Assembly (NCBI GenBank): GCA_944372115.1 | Contig: CALVYH010000010.1 | Span: 1 to 37,685, forward strand | Direction of reading: 5' to 3' | Source: an uncultured Bacilli bacterium | GTDB taxonomy: Bacteria; Bacillota_I; Bacilli_A; RFN20; CAG-826 | Length of the DNA: 37,685 nt | Shown: piece after piece, positions 24,306 to 33,913 of the stretch | Layout of the letters: each line of letters begins with the position of its first letter | How positions within the stretch are numbered: the stretch's first letter is position 1 | The notes under the pieces: generated by a model | Told to the model about the DNA's origin: nothing | What the model saw: only the letters and a program-made list of their open reading frames with translations | Databases searched by the model: none | Made by a program: the position numbers and the translations under genes

Positions 24306-24911
24306 ATGAATTACACGATTTTAGAATTAGCAACAAGTGAAATAGAAGTCGAAAAATCACATTTTATTGGATATCTTTTTCCAGTCTCTTCTATTGATGA
24401 ATTTAATGAATTTTTATCTAAAATAAAAAAAGAGAATATGAAAGCACGACATTTTTGTTATGCCTACATTATTAATGATGAAAAAAGAGGAAATGATGAT
24501 GGAGAACCAAAAGGAAGCGCTGGTTTACCTTTATTAAATTCATTAATCAAAAATGAACTAAGTAATGTTGCAATAATAGTTATACGTTATTTTGGCGGCA
24601 CTCTTTTAGGAAGCGGAAGGCTTTTAAGGACTTATGTTCGTTCATTTGAAGAAACATTTTTGAAGGCAAAAAAAGTTGAACTTATTTCGATGAAAAAATA
24701 TGAAGTTTCATTAAGTTATGATTTATATGATATTTTTAAAAACTATTTAAAAATGAGCAATTTTAATATCTTAAATACGACTTTTAATGATACAATTATT
24801 ATTAGTTTTATTGCACCAGTTTCTTTTAAAAAAGAAACTATGCTCGATAAATTTTTATTTAAAATAAAGATTTTAAATGAAGAAGACTATTGTTATAGAA
24901 AGGAAATTTAA
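24306..24911 (+). CDS. YigZ/IMPACT-family protein
   Basis: This 201-residue protein has the UPF0029/IMPACT N-terminal domain: SHFIGYLFPV, ARHFCYAYII, DDGEPKGSAGLPLLN and VIRYFGGTLLGSGRLLRTY are all family signatures. The C-terminal half matches the DUF1949-like RNA-binding-type fold in length. YigZ proteins are thought to act in translation regulation or stress, but the mechanism in bacteria is not settled. It is the first gene of a six-gene unit (yigZ, mrp, M24 peptidase, zinc ribbon protein, HAD, cls) with gaps of only a few bases. Confidence 0.9.
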   Translation: MNYTILELATSEIEVEKSHFIGYLFPVSSIDEFNEFLSKIKKENMKARHFCYAYIINDEKRGNDDGEPKGSAGLPLLNSLIKNELSNVAIIVIRYFGGTLLGSGRLLRTYVRSFEETFLKAKKVELISMKKYEVSLSYDLYDIFKNYLKMSNFNILNTTFNDTIIISFIAPVSFKKETMLDKFLFKIKILNEEDYCYRKEI

Positions 24912-24917
24912 ATAATT

Positions 24918-25742
24918 ATGCCAGAATGCGATCATAACTGTGAAAATTGCAGCGAAAACTGCGAATCAAGAATACAAAAATTAGAGACTAATTCTTTAAA
25001 CAAAATTAAACATATTATTGGAGTAATTTCAGGAAAAGGCGGTGTAGGAAAGTCTTTTGTTACTTCTTTAATTGCTTCTGAACTTAATAAAAAGGGTTAT
25101 AAAGTGGGGATTTTAGATGGAGATATCACCGGTCCTTCAATTCCTAAAGCTTTTAATGTTCATGGACAATTAGAAGGTGATGGACATTCCTTAATTTTCC
25201 CTTATGTTACTAAATCAAACATTAAGATGGTTTCATCCAATCTTTTGTTAACTAACGAAAGTGATCCAATTATTTGGAGAGGTACTTTAATATCATCTCT
25301 TTTATCACAATTTTATGTTGATGTTTTATGGGGCGAATTAGACTATTTATTAATTGATATGCCTCCAGGAACAGGAGATGTTACTTTAACGGCTTTTCAA
25401 TCTATCCCTTTAGATGGAATTATCGTTGTTACCACCCCTCAAGATTTAGTTTCGCTAATCGTTGAAAAAGCGATAAATATGGCAAAAATGATGAATATTA
25501 ATATTTTAGGACTTGTTGAAAATATGTCTTATATCAAATGTCCTCATTGTAATGAAATTATTAATATTTTCGGATCAAGTAATGTTAATGAAGTTTCCAA
25601 AAAAGAAAATGTTAAACTTTTAAGTAAACTCCCACTTGTTAGTGAAAATGCTAAAAATATCGATAAAGGAAGTGTTGAAGATATTCATATTGAAGAAATT
25701 GAGCCTGTTATAAATGAAATATTAACAACATTCGGTAAATAA
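24918..25742 (+). CDS. Mrp/NBP35-family iron-sulfur cluster carrier ATPase
   Basis: This 274-residue P-loop protein assembles or transfers Fe-S clusters. The deviant Walker A is SGKGGVGKSFV (about 38-48), with DGDITGPS and DYLLIDMPPGTGD as switch and Walker B regions. The cluster-binding CxxC is C208-x2-C211 in KCPHC. A second cysteine group at the N-terminus (C4, C8, C11, C15) resembles the ferredoxin-like N-terminus of eukaryotic Nbp35 and some bacterial Mrp proteins rather than the DUF59 domain of ApbC. It follows yigZ by six bases and ends two bases before the peptidase gene. Confidence 0.93.
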   Translation: MPECDHNCENCSENCESRIQKLETNSLNKIKHIIGVISGKGGVGKSFVTSLIASELNKKGYKVGILDGDITGPSIPKAFNVHGQLEGDGHSLIFPYVTKSNIKMVSSNLLLTNESDPIIWRGTLISSLLSQFYVDVLWGELDYLLIDMPPGTGDVTLTAFQSIPLDGIIVVTTPQDLVSLIVEKAINMAKMMNINILGLVENMSYIKCPHCNEIINIFGSSNVNEVSKKENVKLLSKLPLVSENAKNIDKGSVEDIHIEEIEPVINEILTTFGK

Positions 25743-25744
25743 TT

Positions 25745-27016
25745 ATGATTAAAAAAGAAGAATTTATTGAAAGAAGAAGCAAACTTATTGAAAAAATGGA
25801 CGATGATTCAATCGCCATTATTTTTGCCGGAATACCAAAAGTAAGTAGTGCTGATGAGGATTTTCCTTTTGTTGTAAACCGTAATTTTTTATATTTAACA
25901 GACATTTATCAAGATGGTTCAATTTTATTAATTAATAAAACTGGTGGTTTAATCAGCGATACTTTATACATTCATGAATATAATGAAATATATGAAAAAT
26001 GGATTGGTAAAAGATTAACTATTGATGAAGCTAAAAAGATTTGTGGAGTTAATAACATTTTGTATTTAAATCAGTTCGAATCTGACTTAGGTATTATTTT
26101 AAAAAATAGTTCAATTAAAAAAATCTATTTAGATTTAGATGAAGAAATTAAGATTAAAGAACACTTAACAACATTAGAATTAAAACAAATTTTAGAAAAT
26201 AAATATCCTTCTATAAAGGTCGAAAATATTTATAACGACATTGTTTCTTTAAGAATGGTAAAAAGTGAAGCTGAAATTGAAGAATTTAAAAAAGCAATTC
26301 ATAAAACTGATTTAGGATTAAAAGCAATCTTAAAAAAATTAGAACCAGGTTTAAAAGAATATCAGCTTAAATCTCTTTTTTATTATACGATTCAAGATTA
26401 TGATAATAGCGAATTATCCTTTCCAACTATTGCATCTAGTGGAGTAAATGCAACATGTTTACATTATGATGAAGCAAAAGATGAAATAAAAAATAATGAT
26501 TTAATTTTATTTGATTTGGGCGCTAGAAATAATACTTATTGTGCAGATATTTCTAGAACTTATCCAGCCAATGGAAAATTTACTACTTTACAAAGAACAA
26601 TTTATGAGATTGTTTTAAATTGTAATAAAATGGTTATCGATAACGCTAAAGAAGGTATAACCATAAAAGAATTAAATGACAAAGTCGTTGAATTTCTTGC
26701 AAATAATTGTCTAAAAGCTGGTTTAATTAAAAATAAAGAAGAAATCGATAAATATTATTTTCATTCTATTTCACATCATATTGGTTTAGACACTCATGAT
26801 CCTGTTGTAAAGGAAAATGAAAATCAAAAAAGATGGGAAGTGCCTTTAAAAAAAGGAAATGTTATTAGTGATGAGCCTGGCCTATATTTTAAAGAATTAG
26901 GAATCGGGGTAAGAATCGAAGATGATTTATTAATTACTAAAGACGGTTGTATAAATTTATCAAAAGATATTATTAAAGAAATTGATGATATCGAAAAAGC
27001 TATGGAAAGGAGATAA
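25745..27016 (+). CDS. Xaa-Pro aminopeptidase (M24B)
   Basis: This 423-residue cytosolic metallopeptidase releases N-terminal residues that precede proline. An N-terminal creatinase-like domain (about 1-165) is followed by a pita-bread catalytic domain, with metal ligands D257 (LFDLGAR), D268 (ADISRTY), H344 (SHHIGLDTHD), E377 (SDEPGLY) and E392 (GVRIEDDLL). All five are present. The length fits PepP-type enzymes rather than short PepQ dipeptidases. It is translationally close to the mrp gene (two-base gap) and the zinc-ribbon gene (three-base gap). Confidence 0.94.
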   Translation: MIKKEEFIERRSKLIEKMDDDSIAIIFAGIPKVSSADEDFPFVVNRNFLYLTDIYQDGSILLINKTGGLISDTLYIHEYNEIYEKWIGKRLTIDEAKKICGVNNILYLNQFESDLGIILKNSSIKKIYLDLDEEIKIKEHLTTLELKQILENKYPSIKVENIYNDIVSLRMVKSEAEIEEFKKAIHKTDLGLKAILKKLEPGLKEYQLKSLFYYTIQDYDNSELSFPTIASSGVNATCLHYDEAKDEIKNNDLILFDLGARNNTYCADISRTYPANGKFTTLQRTIYEIVLNCNKMVIDNAKEGITIKELNDKVVEFLANNCLKAGLIKNKEEIDKYYFHSISHHIGLDTHDPVVKENENQKRWEVPLKKGNVISDEPGLYFKELGIGVRIEDDLLITKDGCINLSKDIIKEIDDIEKAMERR

Positions 27017-27019
27017 ATT

Positions 27020-28231
27020 ATGAAATATCAATGTACAGTTTGTGGCCAAATTATTGATCAAAATGATGTTTGTCCTATTTGCGGGAGCGATGGCGATAAA
27101 ATTATTGCTTTGGGCGATGAAAAAGAAGCTGTAACTTTTCGCTGTCTTTCTTGTGGAAGAGTTTTTGAAAATAAAGAAGTATGTCCTTTTTGTGGTGGCG
27201 AAGAACTTTATGATTTAACTCACGATAAAATGTTTGATCGTAATAAAAAAAAAGAAACTCAAAAAGAAGAAGTAAAAAATGAAGAAGAGACAATGGATTT
27301 ATTTTCTAACGATTTTTCAAATGAAGAAAAATTTGAAGATAAACCGGTTGATTTAACTAAAGTTACTATTGAAGAGCCTAAAAAAGAAGAAATAAAAGAA
27401 GAAGAAAAAGAAGATGATTCTTCTTTGATTAAAGATGATGATTATGATAATAGCGATATTATTGTCCATGAAGCTGAAAAAGAAGAGGAAGACACACTTT
27501 TAAATAATATTGACGAAGAAGAAAATCACGAAGCTTTATTAGATGAATCAATCTCTGATGAATCGCTTATTAATAAAAGTGAAGAAGAGAAAGTTATTGA
27601 AGAAGTTGATGATAATAATGAACCTCTTTTAAATGAAGATGATGCTGAACTCACTAATCCTTTCGATGATTTACCTTTTGAAAAAGAAGAGGAAGACACT
27701 TCTACATCTTTAAAAGATGAAGAAAAAGAAGAAATTAATGAAACTCCTTTAGATGAATTTAAAAATGAAGATGAAAAGGAAGAAGTTTTAACAGAAATTG
27801 ATAATAGTGTTAATAATGAGGAAACCATTAAAGAAGCTATTGAAGAAACAATTGATGAACCATTAATTTCTAAAAAAAATAATGATGAAGAGGAAGTAGA
27901 TAACGAAATTGAAGAATCTTCACTGACAAACTTAAAAGAGCAAAGAAATAAAATTATTAACAAAATTTTAATTCTTTCAATTTTAAATAATAAAAACGAA
28001 CTTTCTTTAGACAAACTTTCTATTTCTGATTCTTTAATCTTAAATGAGGTTTTTGATGAAATATCAAAATTAAACGATAATGAACAAGAAGATTTATTAA
28101 CATTATTTAATAAAAAATATGAGTTAGATAAAGAAATCTTCAACTTAGAAAAAACACCATTTAATGGTTATTTAGTTTTTAAAGATGAAGAATTATTAAA
28201 TGAAATAACTAAGGAAGATAAAAATGATTAA
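27020..28231 (+). CDS. Double zinc-ribbon protein with a long acidic low-complexity region
   Basis: This 403-residue protein begins with two rubredoxin-like zinc ribbons: C5-x2-C8 with C18-x2-C21, and C42-x2-C45 with C55-x2-C58. Residues 75-305 are dominated by Glu and Asp, with repeated short Glu/Asp/Leu/Leu patterns (for example EEEDTLLNN, DEPLISKK) and almost no hydrophobic core, so they are probably disordered. The last 100 residues look helical (LKEQRNKIINKILILSILNN onwards). No family is recognised for the whole. An AAAGGAG site precedes the start. The end overlaps the HAD gene by eight bases, tying it to the operon. Confidence 0.7.
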   Translation: MKYQCTVCGQIIDQNDVCPICGSDGDKIIALGDEKEAVTFRCLSCGRVFENKEVCPFCGGEELYDLTHDKMFDRNKKKETQKEEVKNEEETMDLFSNDFSNEEKFEDKPVDLTKVTIEEPKKEEIKEEEKEDDSSLIKDDDYDNSDIIVHEAEKEEEDTLLNNIDEEENHEALLDESISDESLINKSEEEKVIEEVDDNNEPLLNEDDAELTNPFDDLPFEKEEEDTSTSLKDEEKEEINETPLDEFKNEDEKEEVLTEIDNSVNNEETIKEAIEETIDEPLISKKNNDEEEVDNEIEESSLTNLKEQRNKIINKILILSILNNKNELSLDKLSISDSLILNEVFDEISKLNDNEQEDLLTLFNKKYELDKEIFNLEKTPFNGYLVFKDEELLNEITKEDKND

Positions 28232-28874
28232 TAACATTATTTTTGATTTTAACGGAACAATTATTGATGATGGCCATTTATGTTATCAAATTGAAGTTGA
28301 TTCATTACCATTAAAAAACAAAGATAGTTTTAATTATGAAACTTATCGTGATATTTTTTGTCATCCAATTACAGAATATTATAAGAAACTTGGTTTAGAT
28401 GATAAAAATTACGATTATGGAAAAATGAACGAAATTTTCTTTAACGATTATAAAAAAAGATATAAAAAAGAAGCTAAACTTTTTGATGGTGTAAAAGAAA
28501 CTTTAACTTATTTTAAAAATAAAGGGTATAAATTATATATTTTATCAGCTACGGAGATTAATCTTTTAAAAGAACAATTAGAATATTTTGATATTTTAAA
28601 ATATTTTGATGATTTTATTGCTTCAAATAAAAAAGATGCTCAAGGAAAAAAAGATTACGGAAAAGAATTTGTAAATAAGCTTAATCTTAATAAAGAAAAC
28701 GCTATATTAATAGGAGATACTGTTCATGATTTTGAAGTTGGAGAGTATTTAAATGTTAATATACTTTTATTTTCTAAAGGACATAACTCTTTAAAACAAC
28801 TTTCCTCCTTAAATGCTCCAATAGTTTCTTCTTATTTAGAAATTAGAAATTATATTGAGGATTTAAATAAGTAA
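28224..28874 (+). CDS. HAD-superfamily hydrolase (phosphoglycolate phosphatase-like), DxN variant
   Basis: This 216-residue protein has HAD motif I as IIFDFNGTIID: nucleophile D8 is present, but the usual acid/base Asp at +2 is Asn10. Motif II is LYILSAT, the motif III lysine is in the SNKKDAQGKKDYGKEF region, and motif IV is ILIGDTVHDFEVG. A helical cap lies between motifs I and II, as in class-I phosphatases of the Gph type. The DFNGT form occurs in some Firmicutes HAD proteins, and how it affects catalysis here is unknown. It overlaps the preceding gene and ends one base before cls. Confidence 0.86.
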   Translation: MINNIIFDFNGTIIDDGHLCYQIEVDSLPLKNKDSFNYETYRDIFCHPITEYYKKLGLDDKNYDYGKMNEIFFNDYKKRYKKEAKLFDGVKETLTYFKNKGYKLYILSATEINLLKEQLEYFDILKYFDDFIASNKKDAQGKKDYGKEFVNKLNLNKENAILIGDTVHDFEVGEYLNVNILLFSKGHNSLKQLSSLNAPIVSSYLEIRNYIEDLNK

Positions 28875-28875
28875 T

Positions 28876-30447
28876 ATGAAAAAGAAAATTAAAAAAAAGA
28901 AGAATTTGCATATAAGATTTTTTCTTGTTTTGTTAGCCTTTTTAATTGAAACCGGCTTATTTATCTTTTTTCTTTTTGCTTTTATTAACTATGAATCCTA
29001 TAGAACTTATTATCTTATTCCTTTAGCCGTTATTATTATTTTGAATTTTGTTTTAGGGATATTTGTATTTAATACTAAAGTAAATGTCGATTATAAATTA
29101 TCGTGGATTGTAACTATTTTAATTTTTCCATTTTTTGGTGCAATCCTTTATATTTTATTTGCTCATAAAATTACTACTAAAAGAAGAAAAAAATTAATGA
29201 ATAATAAAATTAAACAATATCTAGAAAAATATAAATTTAATGATGAAAGGTTTCTCTCTTTATTAAAAGAAGAGAATCCGGATGCTTATATGGTTTCTAG
29301 ATATTTAGATTATTGTGGTTATTCTTTATATTCAAATAGTGAGTTTAAATATTTTGAAAGTGGCGAAAAAGGTTTTCCTGTCATATTAAATGAATTAAAA
29401 AAAGCAAAGAAATTTATTTTTATGGAATATTTCATAATTGAGGAAGGTGAAATGTATAATTCAATTTATGAAATATTAAAAGAAAAGGCTAAAGAAGGTG
29501 TAAAAGTTATTTTTTTATATGATGATTTTGGTACATCAACAAAAATACCTACTTTTTATTATAAGAAGGTAAGAAAGGATGGAATTATTTGTTATCCATT
29601 TAATAGAATTTCGCCAACAATGAATATTAGACAAAACTCTCGTGATCATAAAAAAATAATAATTATTGATGGAGTTACTGGGTTTACTGGAGGAAGTAAT
29701 TTAGCTGATGAATATATTAATAAAATTCAACGCTTTGGTTATTGGAAAGACAACTTTTTAATGATTAAAGGGAATGCTGTTGATGGATTTACTTTACCTT
29801 TTATTGCTTCTTACTTTTTTGCTTCAAGAAAAGAATTAAATTTTGAAGAATATTGTTATGAAAATAATAAAGAATTATTAGAAGAAACAATTGTTCCTAA
29901 TGCATCATTACAACCTTTTACCGATATTCCTTATGATGATGAAGATATTTCAAAAAATGTCTATTTAAGAATGATAAATAGTGCAAAAAAGTATATTTAT
30001 TTATCTACTCCTTATTTAATCCCAGACACTGAATTGATTAATGCCTTAAATAATGCTGCTAAATCTGGAGTTGAAGTAATAATAGTAACTCCAGGTATAC
30101 CAGATAAAAAGTTAGTTTATCAAATGACGAGGTCTTATTATTCTGAATTTTTAGTAAAGGGGATAAAAATTTATGAATTTACTCCTGGATTTAATCATGA
30201 AAAATTAATGATAGTGGATGATAAGATGGCTTTAAGTGGGACTTGTAATTTTGAATATAGATCATTATTTTTACATTTTGAAGATTGCATATTTGTTTCT
30301 GATTCAAAAGAAATTTTAGAAATGAAGAAGTCTTTTTTAGGAATGGTTGAAAAATCTCGACTTCAAGATATTAACAAATATGTAAATGCTTCGCTTTTTA
30401 AAAGATGGATTATTTCTCTTATAAGAATTTTTGCCCCATTAGTTTAA
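28876..30447 (+). CDS. cls: Cardiolipin synthase (phospholipase D superfamily)
   Basis: This 523-residue membrane enzyme condenses phosphatidylglycerol into cardiolipin. The N-terminal hydrophobic segments (about 13-36, 44-66, 76-96) anchor it. Two HxK(x)4D motifs follow: H258/K260/D265 in NSRDHKKIIIIDG, with the typical GFTGGSNLADEY, and H440/K442/D447 in FNHEKLMIVDD, with SGTCNFEYRS. The order and length match bacterial ClsA. It is the last gene of the yigZ-cls unit and is followed by a strong terminator. Confidence 0.96.
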   Translation: MKKKIKKKKNLHIRFFLVLLAFLIETGLFIFFLFAFINYESYRTYYLIPLAVIIILNFVLGIFVFNTKVNVDYKLSWIVTILIFPFFGAILYILFAHKITTKRRKKLMNNKIKQYLEKYKFNDERFLSLLKEENPDAYMVSRYLDYCGYSLYSNSEFKYFESGEKGFPVILNELKKAKKFIFMEYFIIEEGEMYNSIYEILKEKAKEGVKVIFLYDDFGTSTKIPTFYYKKVRKDGIICYPFNRISPTMNIRQNSRDHKKIIIIDGVTGFTGGSNLADEYINKIQRFGYWKDNFLMIKGNAVDGFTLPFIASYFFASRKELNFEEYCYENNKELLEETIVPNASLQPFTDIPYDDEDISKNVYLRMINSAKKYIYLSTPYLIPDTELINALNNAAKSGVEVIIVTPGIPDKKLVYQMTRSYYSEFLVKGIKIYEFTPGFNHEKLMIVDDKMALSGTCNFEYRSLFLHFEDCIFVSDSKEILEMKKSFLGMVEKSRLQDINKYVNASLFKRWIISLIRIFAPLV

Positions 30448-30455
30448 TAATAAGA

Positions 30456-30485
30456 AAATGCCAAACGTTAATTCGTTTGGCATTT
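30456..30485. terminator. Bidirectional terminator between cls and typA
   Basis: A perfect 12-bp stem, AAATGCCAAACG / CGTTTGGCATTT, with loop TTAATT. It lies nine bases after the cls stop and seven before the convergent typA stop. Confidence 0.85.
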
Positions 30486-30492
30486 ATGTTAA

Positions 30493-32328
30493 TTACTTAT
30501 TTTCTCCTTCAAGAATTCTCATTTTTGCTTCATATTTTTTTCTTTCAGCATCGTTTAGGATTTTCTTTCTCATACGATATGTTTTAGGAGTAATTTCAAC
30601 TAATTCATCCATATTTATATAATCTAAACATGCTTCAAGTGTAAGTTTACGAGGAGTTTTTAAAACAACTGTTTGGTCTTTATTTGAAGAACGTTGGTTA
30701 GTTAAATTTTTAGTTTGACAAACATTAACACTTAAATCAGTATCATATTTATTTTCACCAACTATCATACCTTCATAAACTTCAATACCGGGACCAATAA
30801 ACATAACACCTCTATCTTCAACATGTTGTAATGCATAAGGAGTTGATTGACCAGTAGAAGTTGCGACTAATACTCCAATTTGTCTTTCACCTATTTTACC
30901 TTTGGATACTTCGCGATACTCCCTATAAGTATGAGCGATAATTCCATAACCTCTAGTTAATGTTAAGAAATTAGTAACGAAACCAATTAAGCCACGAGAT
31001 GGAATAATGTAATTAATTTTTGTATTTACATCATTAGCATCCATATTTATTAATTCAGCATCTCTTTCTCCAAGAGAAGTCATAATATCGCCAACATATT
31101 CATTTGGAACTTCAATCGATAAATCCTCATAAGGTTCCATCTTTTTTCCATCAATTTCTTTAATAATAACTTGAGGACGAGATACTTCGATTTCAAAGCC
31201 TTCTCTTCTCATATTTTCAATTAAAATTCCTAAGTGAAGTTCGCCTCTACCTGAAACAATCCATGATTCTTTATTTGGTACTCTACTTACTTTTAAAGAA
31301 ACATCTTTTTCTTTTTCTTTATATAATCTATCTTCAATTTGTCTTGCGGTTAAAAGTTTTCCGTCTTTTCCTGCGAATGGAGAAGAGTTAGTACCGAATG
31401 TCATTTGTAATGTTGGCTCATCAATATGAAGAAGTGGTAATGGATCAGGATTATTTAACTCACAAATTGTTTCTCCAACATTTATATCAGGTAATCCAGC
31501 GAATGCTACAATGTCACCAGCTTCACATTCGTCTATTTCAATTTTTTTTAAACCTGAATAGCCCATTAATTTTAAAATTTTGAAATTAGTAGTTGAACCA
31601 TCGGTTCTACAACATGTAACTTGTTGTCCAACTTTAATTTTTCCTCTTTGAATTCTTCCAATTCCCATTCTTCCAACATAATCATTATAGTCAAGTAAGG
31701 CAGCTTGGACTTGTAATGGACCTTCAATATTTACAGGAGGTTCAGGGATTTCATTGATAATTAAATCGAATATAGCATTCATCCCAGGTTTTTGGCTTGA
31801 TAAAGATGGATCTAAAGAGGATGTTCCATTTAAAGCAGAGGTATATGCAACCTTAAAATCTAATAAATCTTCTGGAGCGTCAAGTTCCATGAAAAGTTGT
31901 AATACTTCATCAACAGCTTTTGTTGGATTTGCATTAGGTCTATCAACTTTATTAATGATAACAACAGGTTTAACATGTGCTTCTAAGGCTTTTTTTAAAA
32001 CGAATCTAGTTTGAGGCATTGTTCCTTCAAAAGCATCAACTAAAAGAAGACATCCATCGACCATATGCATGATTCTTTCTACTTCGCCACCAAAATCAGC
32101 ATGTCCTGGAGTATCTAAAATATTAATTTTGTAATCTTTATATCTAACGGAAGTAGTTTTAGCTAATATTGTAATTCCTCTTTCTCTTTCGATATCGTTA
32201 CTATCCATGGCTCTATCTTCAATTTTTTCATTTTCTCTTAATGTTGAAGAGTATTTTAATAATTGGTTAACAAGTGTTGTTTTTCCATGGTCAACGTGAG
32301 CAATAATTGCAACATTTCTTAGCTTCAT
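30493..32328 (-). CDS. typA: Ribosome-associated GTPase TypA/BipA
   Basis: This 611-residue translational GTPase is related to EF-G and binds ribosomes in stress and assembly. G motifs: [10 protein letters not shown] (G1), ERGITI (G2), [14 protein letters not shown] (G3), NKVDR (G4) and TSALNG (G5). Domains II, III, V and the TypA-specific C-terminal domain follow, with [28 protein letters not shown] and [12 protein letters not shown]. The length is normal. A strong AAGGAGG site precedes the ATG. It is divergent from malQ. Confidence 0.98.
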   Translation of the reverse strand: MKLRNVAIIAHVDHGKTTLVNQLLKYSSTLRENEKIEDRAMDSNDIERERGITILAKTTSVRYKDYKINILDTPGHADFGGEVERIMHMVDGCLLLVDAFEGTMPQTRFVLKKALEAHVKPVVIINKVDRPNANPTKAVDEVLQLFMELDAPEDLLDFKVAYTSALNGTSSLDPSLSSQKPGMNAIFDLIINEIPEPPVNIEGPLQVQAALLDYNDYVGRMGIGRIQRGKIKVGQQVTCCRTDGSTTNFKILKLMGYSGLKKIEIDECEAGDIVAFAGLPDINVGETICELNNPDPLPLLHIDEPTLQMTFGTNSSPFAGKDGKLLTARQIEDRLYKEKEKDVSLKVSRVPNKESWIVSGRGELHLGILIENMRREGFEIEVSRPQVIIKEIDGKKMEPYEDLSIEVPNEYVGDIMTSLGERDAELINMDANDVNTKINYIIPSRGLIGFVTNFLTLTRGYGIIAHTYREYREVSKGKIGERQIGVLVATSTGQSTPYALQHVEDRGVMFIGPGIEVYEGMIVGENKYDTDLSVNVCQTKNLTNQRSSNKDQTVVLKTPRKLTLEACLDYINMDELVEITPKTYRMRKKILNDAERKKYEAKMRILEGENK

Positions 32329-32460
32329 TTAAAAAACCTCCTTAATTTTCAAAACCTTAACTAATATACACTTATTTATTTTATAAATAAATAAATTTTG
32401 TCAAGAAATCTTTATTTTATATTGAAAATCATCAATAAAAAATAATAAAATTATGCACGT

Positions 32461-33912
32461 ATGAGAACGAATGGTATTTTAATGGCACTATCATCATTGC
32501 CTAGTGATACTGGTATTGGTGACTTTTATAAAAGTGCATATGAGTTTATTGATATTTTAAATGAAGCAGGTATTAAAATTTGGCAATTATTACCTCTTAA
32601 TCCTGTTGGATATGCTGCTTCTCCTTATCAAAGCGAATGTGGGGAAGCCCTTGATCCAATCTATATTTCTTTAGATTATTTGAAGGGAAATGGCTATATT
32701 AAACAATTTAAAAAATATAGTGAAGTTCCAGAAAAACGCGTAGATTTCGATAAAGTTAGAGAATATAAGGAAAAATATTTTAAAGAAGCTTTTAAGAAGC
32801 AAAAAGATACCGAAACAAAAGAATTTAAAAAGTTTTTGAAGGATAATCCTTGGTGTTATGATTATGCTTTATTTCATACTTTATTCTTAAAAAATAATTA
32901 TTTAGATTGGAATAAATGGCCAGAAGAAGAAAAATATGCCGCATATAACTGTAAGAAATTCGATGATTCAGTATATAAGGAAGAAATTTTATATATCGAA
33001 TGGCTTCAATATATCGCATATAAGGAATTTAATCTTTTAAAAGAATACGCTCATTCTAAAGGTATTCAACTTATGGGGGATATTCCTTTTTATGTCGGAT
33101 ACAATTCTTCTGATTGTTGGGCAAATCAAGATGATTTCCTTTTAGGAAATGATGATTATCCAACTCATATCGCTGGTGTTCCGCCTGATTACTTTTCTGA
33201 AGTTGGTCAAAGATGGGGAAATCCTATTTATGATTGGTATTTTATTAAAGAAGATAATTATGATTTTTGGTATAAAAGAATTTTAGCTGCAAAAAAACTT
33301 TATGATATTTTAAGAATTGATCATTTTAGAGCGTTTGATACATATTATATGATTCCTTCTCAATATCAAGATGCAAAAATTGGTGAATGGAAACAAGCTC
33401 CTGGTGATGAATTTTTCTCATTTTTAAAAGAAAAAAAAGTCGGCTTACCAATTGTCGCAGAAGATTTAGGCGATTTATTTCCATCCGTTTTAGAATTAAG
33501 AGACAAATACAAACTTCCTGGAATGAATGTTTTAGAATTTACTCTTATGGATAAAGATATCGACGTTGTTGAAAACCAAGTTTTATATACTGGGACACAT
33601 GATAACGATACACTTTTAGGATGGTATGATTCTTTAAATGATAAAGAAAAAGAAATTCTCGATATAGTAATGAGATATAAAAAAATGGAAGGTAAAGATT
33701 TCTTAGATAAAATTTTAAATTATGCATTTAGTACGGTAGCTAAATATGTAATTATTCCTGCTCAAGATTATTTAGGTCTTCCAAGTTTTTATAGAATGAA
33801 TACTCCAGGAACATGTGGTGCTCCAGATTGGCAATTTAAATTGGAAAACTTTGATGAATTTAAAAAGAAAATTCCATACATCAAAGAGTTAGTTGAAAAA
33901 TATAAACGTTAA
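32461..33912 (+). CDS. malQ: 4-alpha-glucanotransferase (amylomaltase, GH77)
   Basis: This 483-residue GH77 enzyme transfers maltosyl or longer alpha-1,4-glucan units, as in glycogen or maltodextrin turnover. Family signatures: LPSDTGIGDFYKSAYEFID, WQLLPLNP, ASPYQSECGEALDPIYIS, the nucleophile region LRIDHFRAF, the acid/base VAEDLGDLF, and TGTHDNDTLLGW with the third carboxylate. The start ATG has no clear ribosome-binding site. No maltose transporter or other amylolytic gene is in the window. Its end lies one base before the rimO ATG, so the two are co-transcribed despite unrelated roles. Confidence 0.97.
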   Translation: MRTNGILMALSSLPSDTGIGDFYKSAYEFIDILNEAGIKIWQLLPLNPVGYAASPYQSECGEALDPIYISLDYLKGNGYIKQFKKYSEVPEKRVDFDKVREYKEKYFKEAFKKQKDTETKEFKKFLKDNPWCYDYALFHTLFLKNNYLDWNKWPEEEKYAAYNCKKFDDSVYKEEILYIEWLQYIAYKEFNLLKEYAHSKGIQLMGDIPFYVGYNSSDCWANQDDFLLGNDDYPTHIAGVPPDYFSEVGQRWGNPIYDWYFIKEDNYDFWYKRILAAKKLYDILRIDHFRAFDTYYMIPSQYQDAKIGEWKQAPGDEFFSFLKEKKVGLPIVAEDLGDLFPSVLELRDKYKLPGMNVLEFTLMDKDIDVVENQVLYTGTHDNDTLLGWYDSLNDKEKEILDIVMRYKKMEGKDFLDKILNYAFSTVAKYVIIPAQDYLGLPSFYRMNTPGTCGAPDWQFKLENFDEFKKKIPYIKELVEKYKR

Positions 33913-33913
33913 G

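Noticed and set aside
27526-28143. A 205-codon Ser/Leu-rich open frame on the minus strand
   Set aside because: It is the antisense of the Glu/Asp/Asn-rich region of the zinc-ribbon gene. Acidic codons read in reverse give Ser, Phe and Leu. It has no ribosome-binding site, and the plus-strand gene is tied into an operon.
32370-32392. TTATTTAT / ATAAATAA inverted repeat between typA and malQ as an operator
   Set aside because: It is pure A+T, and similar sequence occurs by chance across the window. It does not match a catabolite-control site.
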